Assembly: GCF_900104555.1 (NCBI RefSeq)
Contig: NZ_FNJU01000001.1
Location: 682,001 to 746,000 of the forward strand
DNA length: 64,000 nt
Source of the DNA: Litchfieldia salsa
Lineage (GTDB): Bacteria > Bacillota > Bacilli > Bacillales > Bacillaceae_L
Direction of reading: 5' to 3'
Notes under the pieces: model-generated
The model's database searches: none
What the model was told of the DNA's origin: nothing
The model's input: the letters and a program-made list of their open reading frames with translations, nothing else
Translations under genes and position numbers: made by a program
Shown here: piece after piece, positions 8,294 to 18,000 of the stretch
Numbering within the stretch: position 1 is the stretch's first letter
Layout: each line of letters opens with the position of its first letter

Positions 8294-8314
8294 CCAAGCT
8301 AGGAGGAGAACATC

Positions 8315-8644
8315 ATTCCAAAAATCGAAATTAATATAGGAAATTTCAAAGTATTTAGTCTATCTGGAACTTCTTCATTGGTTGTTGGAAAGGGGTATTA
8401 CGAAGATTTATCAAGCTCAGCAAAAACCACCAATGGTGTAGGTAGTGCATATGGTGATGGGTCTTACATAAATATGAGCCCTTACCAATCACCTGTAAAT
8501 GATCCTGACATGCAAAGGGGAGATAGCAATATCAACCCGGGTAGCTCCTATCAACACTATAATCCTTATTATACAACTCCTTATCTTCAGCAGCCAGATC
8601 CTAGATTTTATAACTACCCTAGCAGATACAATCAATGGTCATAA
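8315..8644 (+). CDS. GerP-like small spore protein with non-AUG start
   Basis: A perfect AGGAGG (8301-8306) is followed eight bases later not by ATG but by ATT (8315), with ATC just before it. Reading from there gives PKIEINIGNFKVFSLSGTSS and then LVVGKGYYEDL, which resembles the GerPA/GerPF pattern (G-x-(F/I)-K-(V/I)-x-S-(I/L)...(V/I)-G). The only later start-like codon, TTG at 8378, has no ribosome site and would remove the conserved part. The C-terminal half is Tyr, Pro, Asn and Ser-rich, as in coat proteins. It follows the Hsp20-like gene in the same direction. The exact start codon (ATC or ATT) is uncertain. Confidence 0.65.
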   Translation: MPKIEINIGNFKVFSLSGTSSLVVGKGYYEDLSSSAKTTNGVGSAYGDGSYINMSPYQSPVNDPDMQRGDSNINPGSSYQHYNPYYTTPYLQQPDPRFYNYPSRYNQWS

Positions 8645-8654
8645 TATTCCATAA

Positions 8655-8690
8655 AAAAACACTTCATATCAAATTGAAGTGTTTTTCTTA
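8655..8690. terminator. Bidirectional terminator
   Basis: Twelve-pair stem AAAAACACTTCA with TGAAGTGTTTTT, eight-base loop, between convergent genes. Confidence 0.85.
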
Positions 8691-8693
8691 TTG

Positions 8694-8960
8694 TTAGTCC
8701 TCTAACCCTAAAGATGATTGAGCAATCGGCATAATATTATCAAATCCATCTGGATCATATACATGTGAGGCTATCGGTTGGATATTGTTAAAATCGAAAT
8801 CTCCAAATATTTGTCCGGCGATAAGGTTATTTTTAACTTGGCTTTCCAAAGACTGAAAGAAAGACTCTCCTACTGCAAAAGAAGCATTGGTTTCCATTTG
8901 GTTGACCTTTATCCCACCAAGAAACACAATGCCAACTGGTTCATTATCACCAAATGCCAT
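8694..8960 (-). CDS. Small GerP-like protein, 88 residues
   Basis: I do not recognise an exact family, but VFLGGIKVNQMETNASFAVG has the layout of GerPA/GerPE-type proteins (I/V-K-V-N-x-M/V-x-x-(N/S)-(A/S)-x-F-x-(V/I)-G). The remainder is acidic and Asn/Asp-rich (GDFDFNN, VYDPDGFDN), without signal peptide. It starts 12 bases after the stop of an Hsp20-type gene and has GGGTGTGGG before the ATG, so the two are probably co-transcribed. The spore-coat location is inferred from the neighbours. Confidence 0.65.
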   Translation of the reverse strand: MAFGDNEPVGIVFLGGIKVNQMETNASFAVGESFFQSLESQVKNNLIAGQIFGDFDFNNIQPIASHVYDPDGFDNIMPIAQSSLGLED

Positions 8961-8971
8961 GTTCCCACACC

Positions 8972-9343
8972 CTATCCTTTATTAATAGATACTTCTAAAA
9001 TCCCGCTGTTATAACTGAATTGAACACTCTGTTTATCAATTGAATTTGGAATCTTTATTAATCGATGAAAAGGCCCTTGATAGATTTCTTGAAATATAAT
9101 ATTTTTAGTATTTTCAGGGAGGATTGTGATCACTTTCCCCTTAATTTCAAGGTTGCCTTCTTGATTAATATTGATTTCTAAATTTTCCTTCTTCACACCC
9201 GGAATGCTTAAACGAATATAATATTGATTTTCCGTTTCAACGAAATCGATCCTTGGAGTACGGACCGCTTTTTGTTGATGATTACGATGTTTAACTGTTG
9301 ATGTCCTCTGTGAACCAAACTGGTGATCACTATCGTAATACAT
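8972..9343 (-). CDS. Small heat-shock (Hsp20/alpha-crystallin) protein
   Basis: A 123-residue Hsp20-family protein. The alpha-crystallin domain runs from RIDFVETENQYYIRLSIPG (about residue 30) through LEININQEGNLEIKG to FSYNSGILEVSI, matching the conserved A/S-x-x-x-G-(I/V)-L motif. A short basic N-terminal arm precedes it. GGAGGGG five bases before the ATG at 9343 supports that start; the frame is open further upstream into the divergent gene's leader but has no ribosome site there. Such short Bacillus members include CotM/CotP-like coat proteins. Coupled to the downstream 88-residue gene. Confidence 0.85.
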   Translation of the reverse strand: MYYDSDHQFGSQRTSTVKHRNHQQKAVRTPRIDFVETENQYYIRLSIPGVKKENLEININQEGNLEIKGKVITILPENTKNIIFQEIYQGPFHRLIKIPNSIDKQSVQFSYNSGILEVSINKG

Positions 9344-9428
9344 ATTAACCCCTCCAATGGAATAAGTATTATATAGTCTATTCGTAAAGCTAAAAAGTGT
9401 GAAAAGATTTTCATAAGGAGTGTGGAAC

Positions 9429-10496
9429 ATGCATTCCAATCAATCTAACGACGAACATATTCTCCAATTGAAGCAACAAATTCATTCCCTACAACAGCAG
9501 ATTCAACAGTTAAACTCCTATATTAATTATTCAAATGTATATGAGTATTATATTCAAGGTGTGAAGCTTGAAAAGGTAAAAGGAACTTTCCAGTTAGGAC
9601 AATTGACGCAAAATGAACTAGCTGACTCTGATGGAATACATAGGTTTTACATCGGCGAAATCATCATTAAAGAAATTGAAGATACCGGAACTGTCGGGTT
9701 AGGAATTACTGAAAAGAGGAAAGAGTCACAAAACAAAGAAATTCCTTCGGAGCATGCAACTGGTGAAATAAAAGCGATGTATAATGGAATAAATACATTA
9801 CTAGCAATCGAAAATACCCCTTCCTTCTTTCAGTCTTTAAGTGTTCATGAACAGATATTAATAAAAGTTTGGGAGTTTATGAATGAGCAGTGGAAATCAA
9901 CCGATGAATTCACTACTTTCTACGAAAATACATTGAAGTTATTAAACGAGAGCATTAACCCAAGGATTAACATCACGAAGCCGAATTTTGAAGATGAAGT
10001 CTATATTTCTCTCGCTGACTATATAGAAGAACAAGCGAAAACACTATTAGTAATTGGTTGTTTGCTTGAATCAAACTTCCCTAACTACCTCAGTAAATAT
10101 AAAAGTAAAATGACTAAAATTAAAAGCAAACTTACAGCTGCTATTAATGAAACACAAAGTAATATAGCGACAATTCAAACAATAGTAGACACTATAAAAA
10201 GTACATTTGACTTAGATACACTTCCTTCATCATTTGAGGAACTCGTTGAACAACCTGATACTTTAAGACATTTCTACTATCATTTACTTCATCAAGTGAT
10301 GGAAAATGGCGATGCAGTAGAATTCTTGGATAATCTTTACGAACTTATATTAGATAACACTTGCAATATAACTAATGAACTTAACCTAAACGAACTCACT
10401 CCAGAAGAACAAGGTTATCTTTTCGCTACTCTCCTTGAAAGTCTAAACCAATATCCCATTTTTATCTTACTAGAATATTTACAACTTCAATTGTAA
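9429..10496 (+). CDS. Coiled-coil protein with GerPC-like N-terminal region
   Basis: A 355-residue protein without signal or membrane segments. Residues 8-30 (ILQLKQQIHSLQQQIQQL) form a strong coiled coil. Residues about 35-80 (VKLEKVKGTFQLGQL) resemble the K-V-E-x-L-x-G-T-L-x-I-G-L block that follows the coiled coil in the germination protein GerPC. The remaining 250 residues are helical and acidic and match nothing I know. AAGGAG eight bases before the ATG at 9429 decides the start over an in-frame GTG at 9420. It is divergent from the Hsp20 pair, consistent with a shared sporulation context. The GerPC link is tentative. Confidence 0.6.
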   Translation: MHSNQSNDEHILQLKQQIHSLQQQIQQLNSYINYSNVYEYYIQGVKLEKVKGTFQLGQLTQNELADSDGIHRFYIGEIIIKEIEDTGTVGLGITEKRKESQNKEIPSEHATGEIKAMYNGINTLLAIENTPSFFQSLSVHEQILIKVWEFMNEQWKSTDEFTTFYENTLKLLNESINPRINITKPNFEDEVYISLADYIEEQAKTLLVIGCLLESNFPNYLSKYKSKMTKIKSKLTAAINETQSNIATIQTIVDTIKSTFDLDTLPSSFEELVEQPDTLRHFYYHLLHQVMENGDAVEFLDNLYELILDNTCNITNELNLNELTPEEQGYLFATLLESLNQYPIFILLEYLQLQL

Positions 10497-10570
10497 AACA
10501 CCTATCCCCAACGAATGAAGCACCGTTACTTTGAGGATAGGTCCTGTTAGTAAAGGATGGCCTTTGTTCC

Positions 10571-10723
10571 TTACTTTAAATCCGAAGAATCATCATAATC
10601 ATAACGGAAACCATCTTCTTGAACAGTTACACCTTCTTTTGATTCCAGAAGATCTGTATGACCTTGTAAATCTATTCCCTTATACTTCTTTCCACTAACC
10701 TGATCCTCAGTTTTCTTACTCAT
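10571..10723 (-). CDS. Small acidic hypothetical protein, 50 residues
   Basis: The open frame reaches 10831, but TAAGGAGGAG lies seven bases before the ATG at 10723 and the upstream part overlaps a hairpin repeat, so the protein is MSKKTEDQVSGKKYKGIDLQ and 30 more residues ending in DYDDSSDLK. Hydrophilic, no membrane segment, no cysteine. It resembles in character the many short proteins of unknown function in Bacillus spores; I cannot assign a family. Confidence 0.6.
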   Translation of the reverse strand: MSKKTEDQVSGKKYKGIDLQGHTDLLESKEGVTVQEDGFRYDYDDSSDLK

Positions 10724-10800
10724 CAAAAATCTCCTCCTTATATTCATTTTGAACTCTTCATTATTATGACAATAAGCAGCATTGGTATTCACTAGGGTGA

Positions 10801-10844
10801 GGGGACGGTTCTCATGTCTCAAATGAGGCATGAGAACCGTCCCC
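10801..10844. repeat. GGGACGGTTCTC hairpin repeat, copy 2
   Basis: GGGGACGGTTCTCATG and CATGAGAACCGTCCCC as inverted arms with an internal smaller stem (TCTC with GAG). Located between divergently oriented genes. Confidence 0.85.
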
Positions 10845-10925
10845 TTGCACCACCACTACAACATGTTTCCTCTTTCATATATAGGGAAAAGAACTCTATA
10901 AGTCTTTTCCTGGGGGGATTATTAT

Positions 10926-11996
10926 ATGTGGATTAAGCATCCTTTCTTTAAATACATGTCAGGAATCACATTGGTTCTTTTCACTATCTATCTTTTGAGT
11001 AAGGTGCAATTTATTTTTGAACCTATCAATAGTTTTATTACCATTTTGTTTTTTCCTTTAATCTTATCTGGATTTTTATATTATCTTTTAAAACCGGTTG
11101 TCAATCTTCTATCTAAAGTGAAATTCATTCCGCGAACATTAGCTGTTGTTTTCGTATTTTTATCAATAATAGGAAGTTTAGTTTTTGGAGGATTTTCTAT
11201 AGGAGATCAAATTGTTACTCAAGTCCAGCAATTCGAAGAAGATATTCCATCATTAATAGATCAAAACGAAGAAATGACTAAGGAATTAATTAATACTAAC
11301 AGTTTCGGATTTTATTCATATGACGAAGGGAAGCAAACACTTCTTAACTACATAGAAAATCAAAGTAAACACTTGAGTGAAGATGTGACAAACATCTTAG
11401 CTTCACTAGCTAATTTTTTTACCGTACTATTAGTTGTTCCATTTATCTTGTTTTATTTTTTAAAGGATGGACATCAGTTACAGCCTTTTCTTTTACATTT
11501 TCTTCCTGATAAGCATAAGGAGGAAGGCAGGAGATTGCTCAATGATATCGATAAAACCTTATCGACTTATATAGGTGGACAAATGATGGTTGCTTTAGTT
11601 AATGGATTACTAATGTATATTGGCTATCTCATCATTGGTTTAGATTACGCGTTGGTCCTTGCAATAATTATCACCCTCACAGCAGTGATTCCAATTATTG
11701 GACCAGCCTTAGGCATACTTCCTGCAATATTGGTTGCATTAGTGATCGATCCATTCATGATCTTGCAAATATTAATATTATTATTGATTGTCCAACAATT
11801 AGAAGGAAACATAATAGCTCCTCTAATCATTGGAAACAAGTTATCTATCCATCCCTTAACCGTAATCCTGTTATTGTTGACTGCAGGAACCCTGTACGGA
11901 TTTATTGGAATATTAATCGCAGTCCCATTCTACTCTGTAATCAAAGTAACCATTAAAAATATATACCGTTTCTACCACCTTCACTTTGCAGAATAG
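10926..11996 (+). CDS. AI-2E family (PerM-type) membrane transporter
   Basis: A 356-residue integral membrane protein of the AI-2E transporter superfamily. Two or three helices lie at residues 10-90, then a soluble loop of about 60 residues, then four or five helices including the signature region ALVLAIIITLTAVIPIIGPALG and the late GIGILIAVPFY-like end (GFIGILIAVPFYSVIK). Family members export small molecules, sodium/proton or signals; substrates of Bacillus homologues (YtvI, YueF, YrrI types) are mostly unproven. GGGGGGATTATTAT precedes the ATG. Transcribed alone. Confidence 0.9.
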   Translation: MWIKHPFFKYMSGITLVLFTIYLLSKVQFIFEPINSFITILFFPLILSGFLYYLLKPVVNLLSKVKFIPRTLAVVFVFLSIIGSLVFGGFSIGDQIVTQVQQFEEDIPSLIDQNEEMTKELINTNSFGFYSYDEGKQTLLNYIENQSKHLSEDVTNILASLANFFTVLLVVPFILFYFLKDGHQLQPFLLHFLPDKHKEEGRRLLNDIDKTLSTYIGGQMMVALVNGLLMYIGYLIIGLDYALVLAIIITLTAVIPIIGPALGILPAILVALVIDPFMILQILILLLIVQQLEGNIIAPLIIGNKLSIHPLTVILLLLTAGTLYGFIGILIAVPFYSVIKVTIKNIYRFYHLHFAE

Positions 11997-12000
11997 AACA

Positions 12001-12045
12001 GGGGACGGTTCTGATGTCTCATTTCTGAGCCCAAAACCATCCCCT
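12001..12045. repeat. GGGACGGTTCTG hairpin repeat, copy 3 (degenerate)
   Basis: GGGGACGGTTCTGATG and an imperfect complement (AAAACCATCCCC), starting four bases after the AI-2E transporter stop and followed by T residues, so it may act as its terminator. Confidence 0.7.
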
Positions 12046-12094
12046 TTTTCATATTTTCAGTTTAGGATATATAGAACGCCTTTAGTAGTTTACA

Positions 12095-15000
12095 TCATCC
12101 TTTTGACACACGAGAACCGTCCCCACGTCTCATCCAAATTCCAAGGAGTGTGATTATTAACCCTGTTAATAAAAGGTTAAAGGCATTTGTTGCTGTTGTT
12201 GGAAGTGTCTTTCCTTTTTCATTTGATTTGTCTTTATGGGCTGTCTCTTCCCTGGTTTGTTCTTTATCTTCTTTTTCCGATGAGTTGTCATTTTCTGGTT
12301 TGTCTGCTCCAGAATCCTCACCATCATTTGGTGCTGGTTCAGTTGGTTGTGGATTTTCTCCATCACCTTGCCCAGGATCAGCCGGTTTAGGTTCTTCCCC
12401 GTTCCCCTGTCCTGGCTCGACTGGTTTTGGATTTACCTCATCACCTGGTACAGGCTTAGGTTCCACTTCGACATTTGCTCCCTTCACAAAGGACCAAATG
12501 TCAGAAACCGTCTTTCCTGTATGACCATCTTCTGAAACGGCATACCATGAATAAGTTTGGCCTTCAGTTAAGCCAGTCCAAGTGACTTCGGCAAAGTCTC
12601 CACTAGGAACATTCTCATCCTTACCAATCTCTGTATCTGTGAAAACATTAACGGTAAAATAATCAGTTGCTACACGTTTTTGCTTCGCTTCTAAATCGAG
12701 TTCCATTATGAACTCATCTTTTGCACCATACTTATCAGTATCATAATAGTTGTAATCATCCAAATATGGCGAATACGTGTTAACCATTACTCGATTTTGA
12801 TCAGTATCAAAATGCAGCAATCTCATATATCCTTGTCCACCCTCAGGACCAGCCTGATAATCAGCAAGCATTTGATATACGGCTCTGTCTGGTGTCCCAT
12901 CACCATTATCATCGATCCTATCAATCAGTGTTTGTGCTTCATGATAATGACCACTTAATACTGCAATGACATTCTCGTTTGGCACAACAATCTCATTATA
13001 GAGCTTTTCCCCAAGAGGATGTCTTGTGCCTGTTGATAATAAATATTCATGAAAGCTTAGAATTGCCTTACGATCTGGATGTGCAGCTAAAACTTCATTC
13101 ATCCATGCAATACCTTCGTCAGTTACACCCCATCCAAGATAGGCCATAATATAATCATTACCATCTACTGAGATCAAATCATAATGTCCACGGTTGTTTA
13201 AGTAAGATCCTCCGTAATATGGCTTTTCCTTGAAACGATTTTCCCCAAAATATTGATAATATTGAGTATAATCATTGGTCACTTGATTTACATCATGATT
13301 ACCCGCTAATACTCCATATGGGATCTCTTGATCATCAAGGACCTTCATGTAGTTATCCGCATGTAACCATTGATACTCCTTATCAGCCTCATCAACTAAA
13401 TCACCTGTATGGAAAACATATTTAATCTTCATTTCTTCCTGCTTCTCGGCAATCCATTGTGTTTGTCTGTCAAAAATATACGGATAACTTTCAGAGTAGT
13501 ATTGTGTATCAGACATCCATACAAAGGTGTAATCATACTCATCTGGTGTTGCTGGGATTTCGTCTTGAACAAGCACATTGATTTTTGCATCTTTTACATA
13601 CTCAGAAACTTCAACCCTACCTTTTAGTTCAAAATCTTCAATTTCTGCAATCTTATAATCAATTAGATTCCAATTGTTCGTCTTGTGGCTCCAAGCGTAC
13701 ATCGATACCTTTCTTCCTTCTAGAGAATTTCCGCTCCACTCTAGTTCAACACGATCATTTTCATCAACAGCCTCATCAATCATTACATCAAATCGATGAT
13801 AAGGAAATTCTGTCGTTGAATCTGTAATTGAATAGTTCCCATCTTTTTTCGCAACTAACGTCTTATTGTCCGTATTAAAAGATTGCTCACCTTGTGGCAC
13901 CATCATTCTTGGTGGCTCCGTTTCAGACGTATTTGCGAATGCAGTCACGTTATTTGTAATATCATATTTAAAACCTTGATAAAAGGTAACATCCATATCA
14001 TCACCAGTAGGGTCTGTCACTTTCACCCTTAGCTTTGGATCACCCGTTTCATCCTGAGAATCTAGTTCAGGATTCAAAGGATTTTCGTTTACAACTGAAA
14101 AATAAATGATTGTGTCTGACTGGTTTCCAATTTTATCTGTTGCAACAACAGAAAGTTTATGTTCACCAGGTGCCAAAGCCCCAGAAGAAGTTTGATAAGG
14201 AACCTCGATTTTTTTATCATCAAGCATCACTTCAACTGAATCGATCCCAGCGATTTCGTCTGTTGCATCTACCGTAATATCAATCGTACCTTTATACTCT
14301 TTACCCTCAACAACATTTGTATCGATGATAGGTGCAGTATTATCGACTAATACCGCTGCTGAGTGTTCTTCATCCTGATCTTGAACGGTAACAATATGCT
14401 CCCCGTCCTTATAACTAGACGTATCCCACTTATAAGTTTTAGAACGTGAATGATCTTCTGTGATTTCAAATTGAAAATCAACAAATGGATTAGCATCATT
14501 CATTTTGATTACTTGATTGGGGTCACTATATATTGCATCTCTTAGGACCGTTCCATCTGCTAAAATTAAACGCACATTTCGGAGGTCATAGTCATCCCGA
14601 TTTTCTGCAGATTCTAAATCAAATGGTGAGGCTTTATTTCCTGAACGAACTGTTATCGTGTTGTTTCCAAGGACAATTCGTTCTGGCTCAATCGCCACTT
14701 TATACGTTTTCCATTCTGACAACCAATCCTTATCCATTAAGTAAAGAACATCGTCACCCATTGTAATCGCATTTTTAAAATACGTATTCAACCCATTTGC
14801 TTCAAGGGCAATATATACTTCATTTTCCACTGATTGATATTGACCTTCTATTAATTCTAACCCATCAATGCTTAGCTTCACATCTCCAGGTAAGCTATCC
14901 TTGGACGTACCTTTTAATACTTTCTCACCTTTAACAATTTCTCCATCCTTCACATTTAAACGAAGACTTGAATCATCAATCGTATTCGTAATCGAAATAC

Positions 15001-18000
15001 GCTTTGTATCACTTGTCACTTCATTCTTTCCATCTGACACAACAAAATAATACTCAACATACTCTTTTCCTATTAAATTAGGAGAATAAATCACATGATG
15101 GTATAAAGAATCATCATAGTTTTCTTTTAAAATTGCCTCTGAAAATTCTAATCCGTTCGTTTTGTAAAACAAACGAACACTTTTCACTGACATATTGTCA
15201 TCCGCTTTCGCAACAATCTCAATGTCATCCTCCTGGTCAACTGTTGATACAGTTGTTAAGTCCTGAACCGTTGGTTGTACCGTGTCTTCTTCAACCATAA
15301 CCGATTTCACAGGCACTTGGTATTCCTCAAGAGATCCTGGTGTTGCTGGTAAAAGACCATTGCTCACCTTCAACATTTTCGTAGACTTATCAGTTGGATA
15401 CTTATAAACGATTCCCTTATTTGGCATTGAATCGTCTACATTTGTCACATCATTATAGTAAGCGACCGCAACTTCTTTCCCTGTATTTGTTGCTACCACT
15501 AATCCACGCATACTTCCATTTGCCATTCCTGCACTGTGAATACGAACAATATCCTGATTTTCAACTAAGCTTGTCCCAAATACCGAGTTGAAATCAGCCA
15601 CTGTTTGGTTTCCATTTTTAGCATTAATAATCCAAAACACCAAGGTTTCACCTGGTGGAACAATAATGTCATCGGGGACTGAAGCCCAAACAACATCTGA
15701 GTTCGGATCATCTCCATAACGGTAATTAATTTTATAGTCTTTAAAATTAATCTCTTTATTTGTGTTGTTAAAAATCTCAATGAACTCATACCCATCTGCA
15801 CCGTCAACATTCGTAGAATCAGGAAGTACCTCTGTGACTAAAAACGATGGTAGTTGTTGAAAATCTACCTTTGACTGTTCAACTTCAATCTTCAATTCCT
15901 CTGTCTGTGCTTCATTTATCCCATCTGTTGCTGCGATATAGTAAACAAGGGTTTTCGTTACTTCAGTACCAGGAATTTCAACAGAATAATTACTCGGATC
16001 ACTTCCAGCACTCATTGATACCGATTTAAAGCTAGCCGCTCCTTCCTCCTTATAAAACAGAGTGGCAAGTGGCACGGCTACATCATCCGTAATTCTTGCT
16101 TCTACTTTGACAGGTGAGAATGCAACAGCTGGATCATGTATAGCTTCATGTTCAATGATTGGTGCAGTTGAATCTGTCGGAGTACCCTCTAATTCAACAG
16201 GCTGGATTGGCACTTGGACAGAATCAATTAGCCCTGGGGTAGGAGTTGTTAACACTTGATATTTCAACATTTCTGTTCCTGTTGTAGGATACTTATATGA
16301 AATATCTGCACCCGTGTTATCATTTTCCGAACCTAAGTAACTAGCGGAAACAACTTCAGTACCTTCATTGTTTTTAATGACAATGGCACGGTTTCCTCCA
16401 TTTGCGAAGCCAGGAAAAGCATCTCTATATTCAACCACTTGATCACTTGTTAGATTAGTAGCAAAATGATTGTTAAAGTCTGTTAAGCTTTTATCTCCGT
16501 TATTAAACCAAAGTACAAGCGTTTCTTGTGGTTCAATCGTTACCACAGGAATTTGAAACTGAACTTCTTTCCTAGTGTCAGTATACTTATAAACAAAAGC
16601 ATAGTTTGTTAAAGTAAGAGGTTGATTACTATTATTATAGAGTTCAAAATACTCATAGTAATCTGTTCCACCACCTGCTGAATTTGGTGAAATCTCAGTA
16701 ACTAATAGGTGTGGATAGGTATTATAATCAATCACCTCTGGGATAACCTGTTCAATTGTTACTTCAATTGTTTCCTCATTATTGCTAGGGTATGTTACAC
16801 GATGATTCTGATCAGTAACCATAAGAAAGTATTCAACAGTCCCAATAGCTAAACTCTCTTTTGGAAAAACCTTTTGATATGTGGATTCTTCTATTTTCTC
16901 CATTGAAACTCTCTGAAACTCAGTCTCTTCATTCATTTTAAAATAAAGACTTACCGCTTCATCCTTGTGATCATCTGTAATAGTTGCAGAGATCACTAAA
17001 TCATTTTCATTTGTTACAGCTGTAACTGGTGTATGGTCGATCGTTGGCACTTCATTTTTTTCAGAAATTACCGTTTGGGTTGGAACTTGTCCAGGCTTTG
17101 TTACTCCAGGTGTAGGCGTTACTTTAGTTTCAAACTTCTGCATTTCTATCCCATCTATTGGATATGAAAAATTAACTACTAATCCATCCCCAATATCCTC
17201 TTTAAGATAGTTAGCAAAAACAATATCTTCACTACTGTGGCTTTTAATTACGACTGCACGATTGCCACTATTGTAAAATCCAGGGGCACCACTATATTCT
17301 ACAACTTGATCTTCTATTAATGATGTTTGGTAGTGAAGATTAAAATCAGATAGTGATTTATTTTTAACATTTAACCAAAATACTAGCGTTTCCTTTGAAT
17401 CTATCACAACAGGTTCAAATACCATATTCACGTCGGCTTTGTTGCTACTGTCTGTATAGCGAACTGCAAAAGTATGATGGTCTAATACTAGTTGTTGATC
17501 TGAGTTATTATAGACCTCAAAGTATTCATATTCGTCTGCACCAAGATTATTTGGCATTATCTCTGTGACTAGTAGTTCTGGTAGATTATTATAATCAATA
17601 ACAACTTCTTCCTTGGTTGTCTGTTCAGTAGATGGTTTGTCTGGCTCTATGGCAGGATTAATTTCTGATGTCTCTTGAGCCGTTTCAGTTGGTTGTCCTT
17701 CCACGGTCTCTTGAGTCGTTTCGGTTAGTGGTATTTCTACAGTCTCTGGAGTCATTTCATTCGTTGGTGGGGTTGTTGAGTCAGTTACATTGGGTTCAGT
17801 CTCTAGCTCAGTTTTGTTTTCATCTTCAGTAGGAACTGTGGGTTCAACTAGTTCCCCTTGTGCTTCAGCAGATTTTGTATCCTGCCCCTCTGTTTCTAAA
17901 TCTATCGATTGTTTTAGTGTGCTACCTTTTCCTTCGGTAACGTTTGCATTTTGTTCTTCAGTGTATGTAATAATTGATTGATCAGAATCCACCCCCTCAG

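Noticed and set aside
12150-12524. Plus-strand frames rich in Ser, Pro and Gly
   Set aside because: They are the antisense of the Pro/Gly repeat stalk of the wall protein.
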